Below are positions 63,716 through 64,000 of a DNA stretch of 64,000 nt, piece by piece. Below the pieces are notes generated by a model that was given only the letters and a program-made list of their open reading frames with translations, searched no databases and was not told the origin of the DNA. The stretch is from contig OY754967.1 of assembly GCA_963576475.1 (NCBI GenBank), positions 22,407,914-22,471,913 of the forward strand, written 5' to 3'. Numbering within the stretch: the stretch's first letter is position 1; each line of letters begins with the position of its first letter. This DNA is from Molanna angustata. Taxonomy: Eukaryota; Arthropoda; Insecta; Trichoptera; Molannidae. The translations under genes were made by a program, and so were the position numbers.

Positions 63716-64000
63716 ACAATAGACGTATGTAAGCATACATAAAAAAAATAATGATGTACATAATATGCCTCAAAAAATAAAAATATATAATCACCATCAA
63801 GCTACGTTATTTATGGTACACGTTACGTTATTTGTGAAAAATGTTTAATTGTTATAGACGTAATACTGTGTAAAATGCTTTGTTTAAATGAAGTCAATAG
63901 GGTTGCAAAAATTTCAACTTCACAAAAAGTATTCCCTTCCCTCAACAGCCTTTGCAAAGGTGAATTATAGTAATTTATTTAGGTACTATCGTATTTTTAT

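Overview
This is a 64-kb piece of an AT-rich, intron-rich insect genome. Many short 'taggtacctacc'-type strings, arthropod ZAD zinc-finger and FAMeT/DM9 gene families and dense small repeats point to a moth or butterfly (inference; no species assigned). Four host genes are visible. Most of the rest is transposon-derived or featureless AT-rich DNA.

Layout. (1) 1570-11209 (+): a three-exon ZAD-C2H2 zinc-finger transcription factor of 371 aa. Its 8-kb first intron holds three LINEs of different ages, including an apparently intact 1218-aa ORF2 with a 12-bp target-site duplication. (2) 11.9-28.5 kb: no convincing gene, but a thicket of non-autonomous DNA transposons (some nested), three tRNA-derived SINE families and LINE stubs. 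(3) 28572-38187 (+): six exons of a FAMeT-FAMeT-DM9-DM9 protein whose first coding exon was not found. One intron carries a 1.25-kb foldback element with 9-bp target duplications. (4) 38.2-44.3 kb: intergenic, with a second copy of the TIR element seen at the window start. (5) 44363-46279 (-): a two-exon, 412-aa, very divergent seven-transmembrane receptor. (6) 50739-52686 (+): a 5'-truncated RTE-type LINE with a 13-bp target duplication, ending about 190 bp upstream of a TATA/initiator pair. (7) 52957 to beyond the window end (+): eleven exons of a secreted ADAMTS metalloprotease (signal peptide, propeptide with furin site, zinc protease, disintegrin-like, TSP1, Cys-rich). Exon 5 carries an apparent one-base frameshift, and the introns hold a 109-bp satellite broken by a hairpin element.

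The host genes show no operon-like or pathway relationship. The most informative material is the transposon archaeology: several insertions have visible target duplications, empty-site sisters or nesting, so the order of events can be read. Exon borders were set by GT-AG sites, phase continuity and family conservation. No database search was run.
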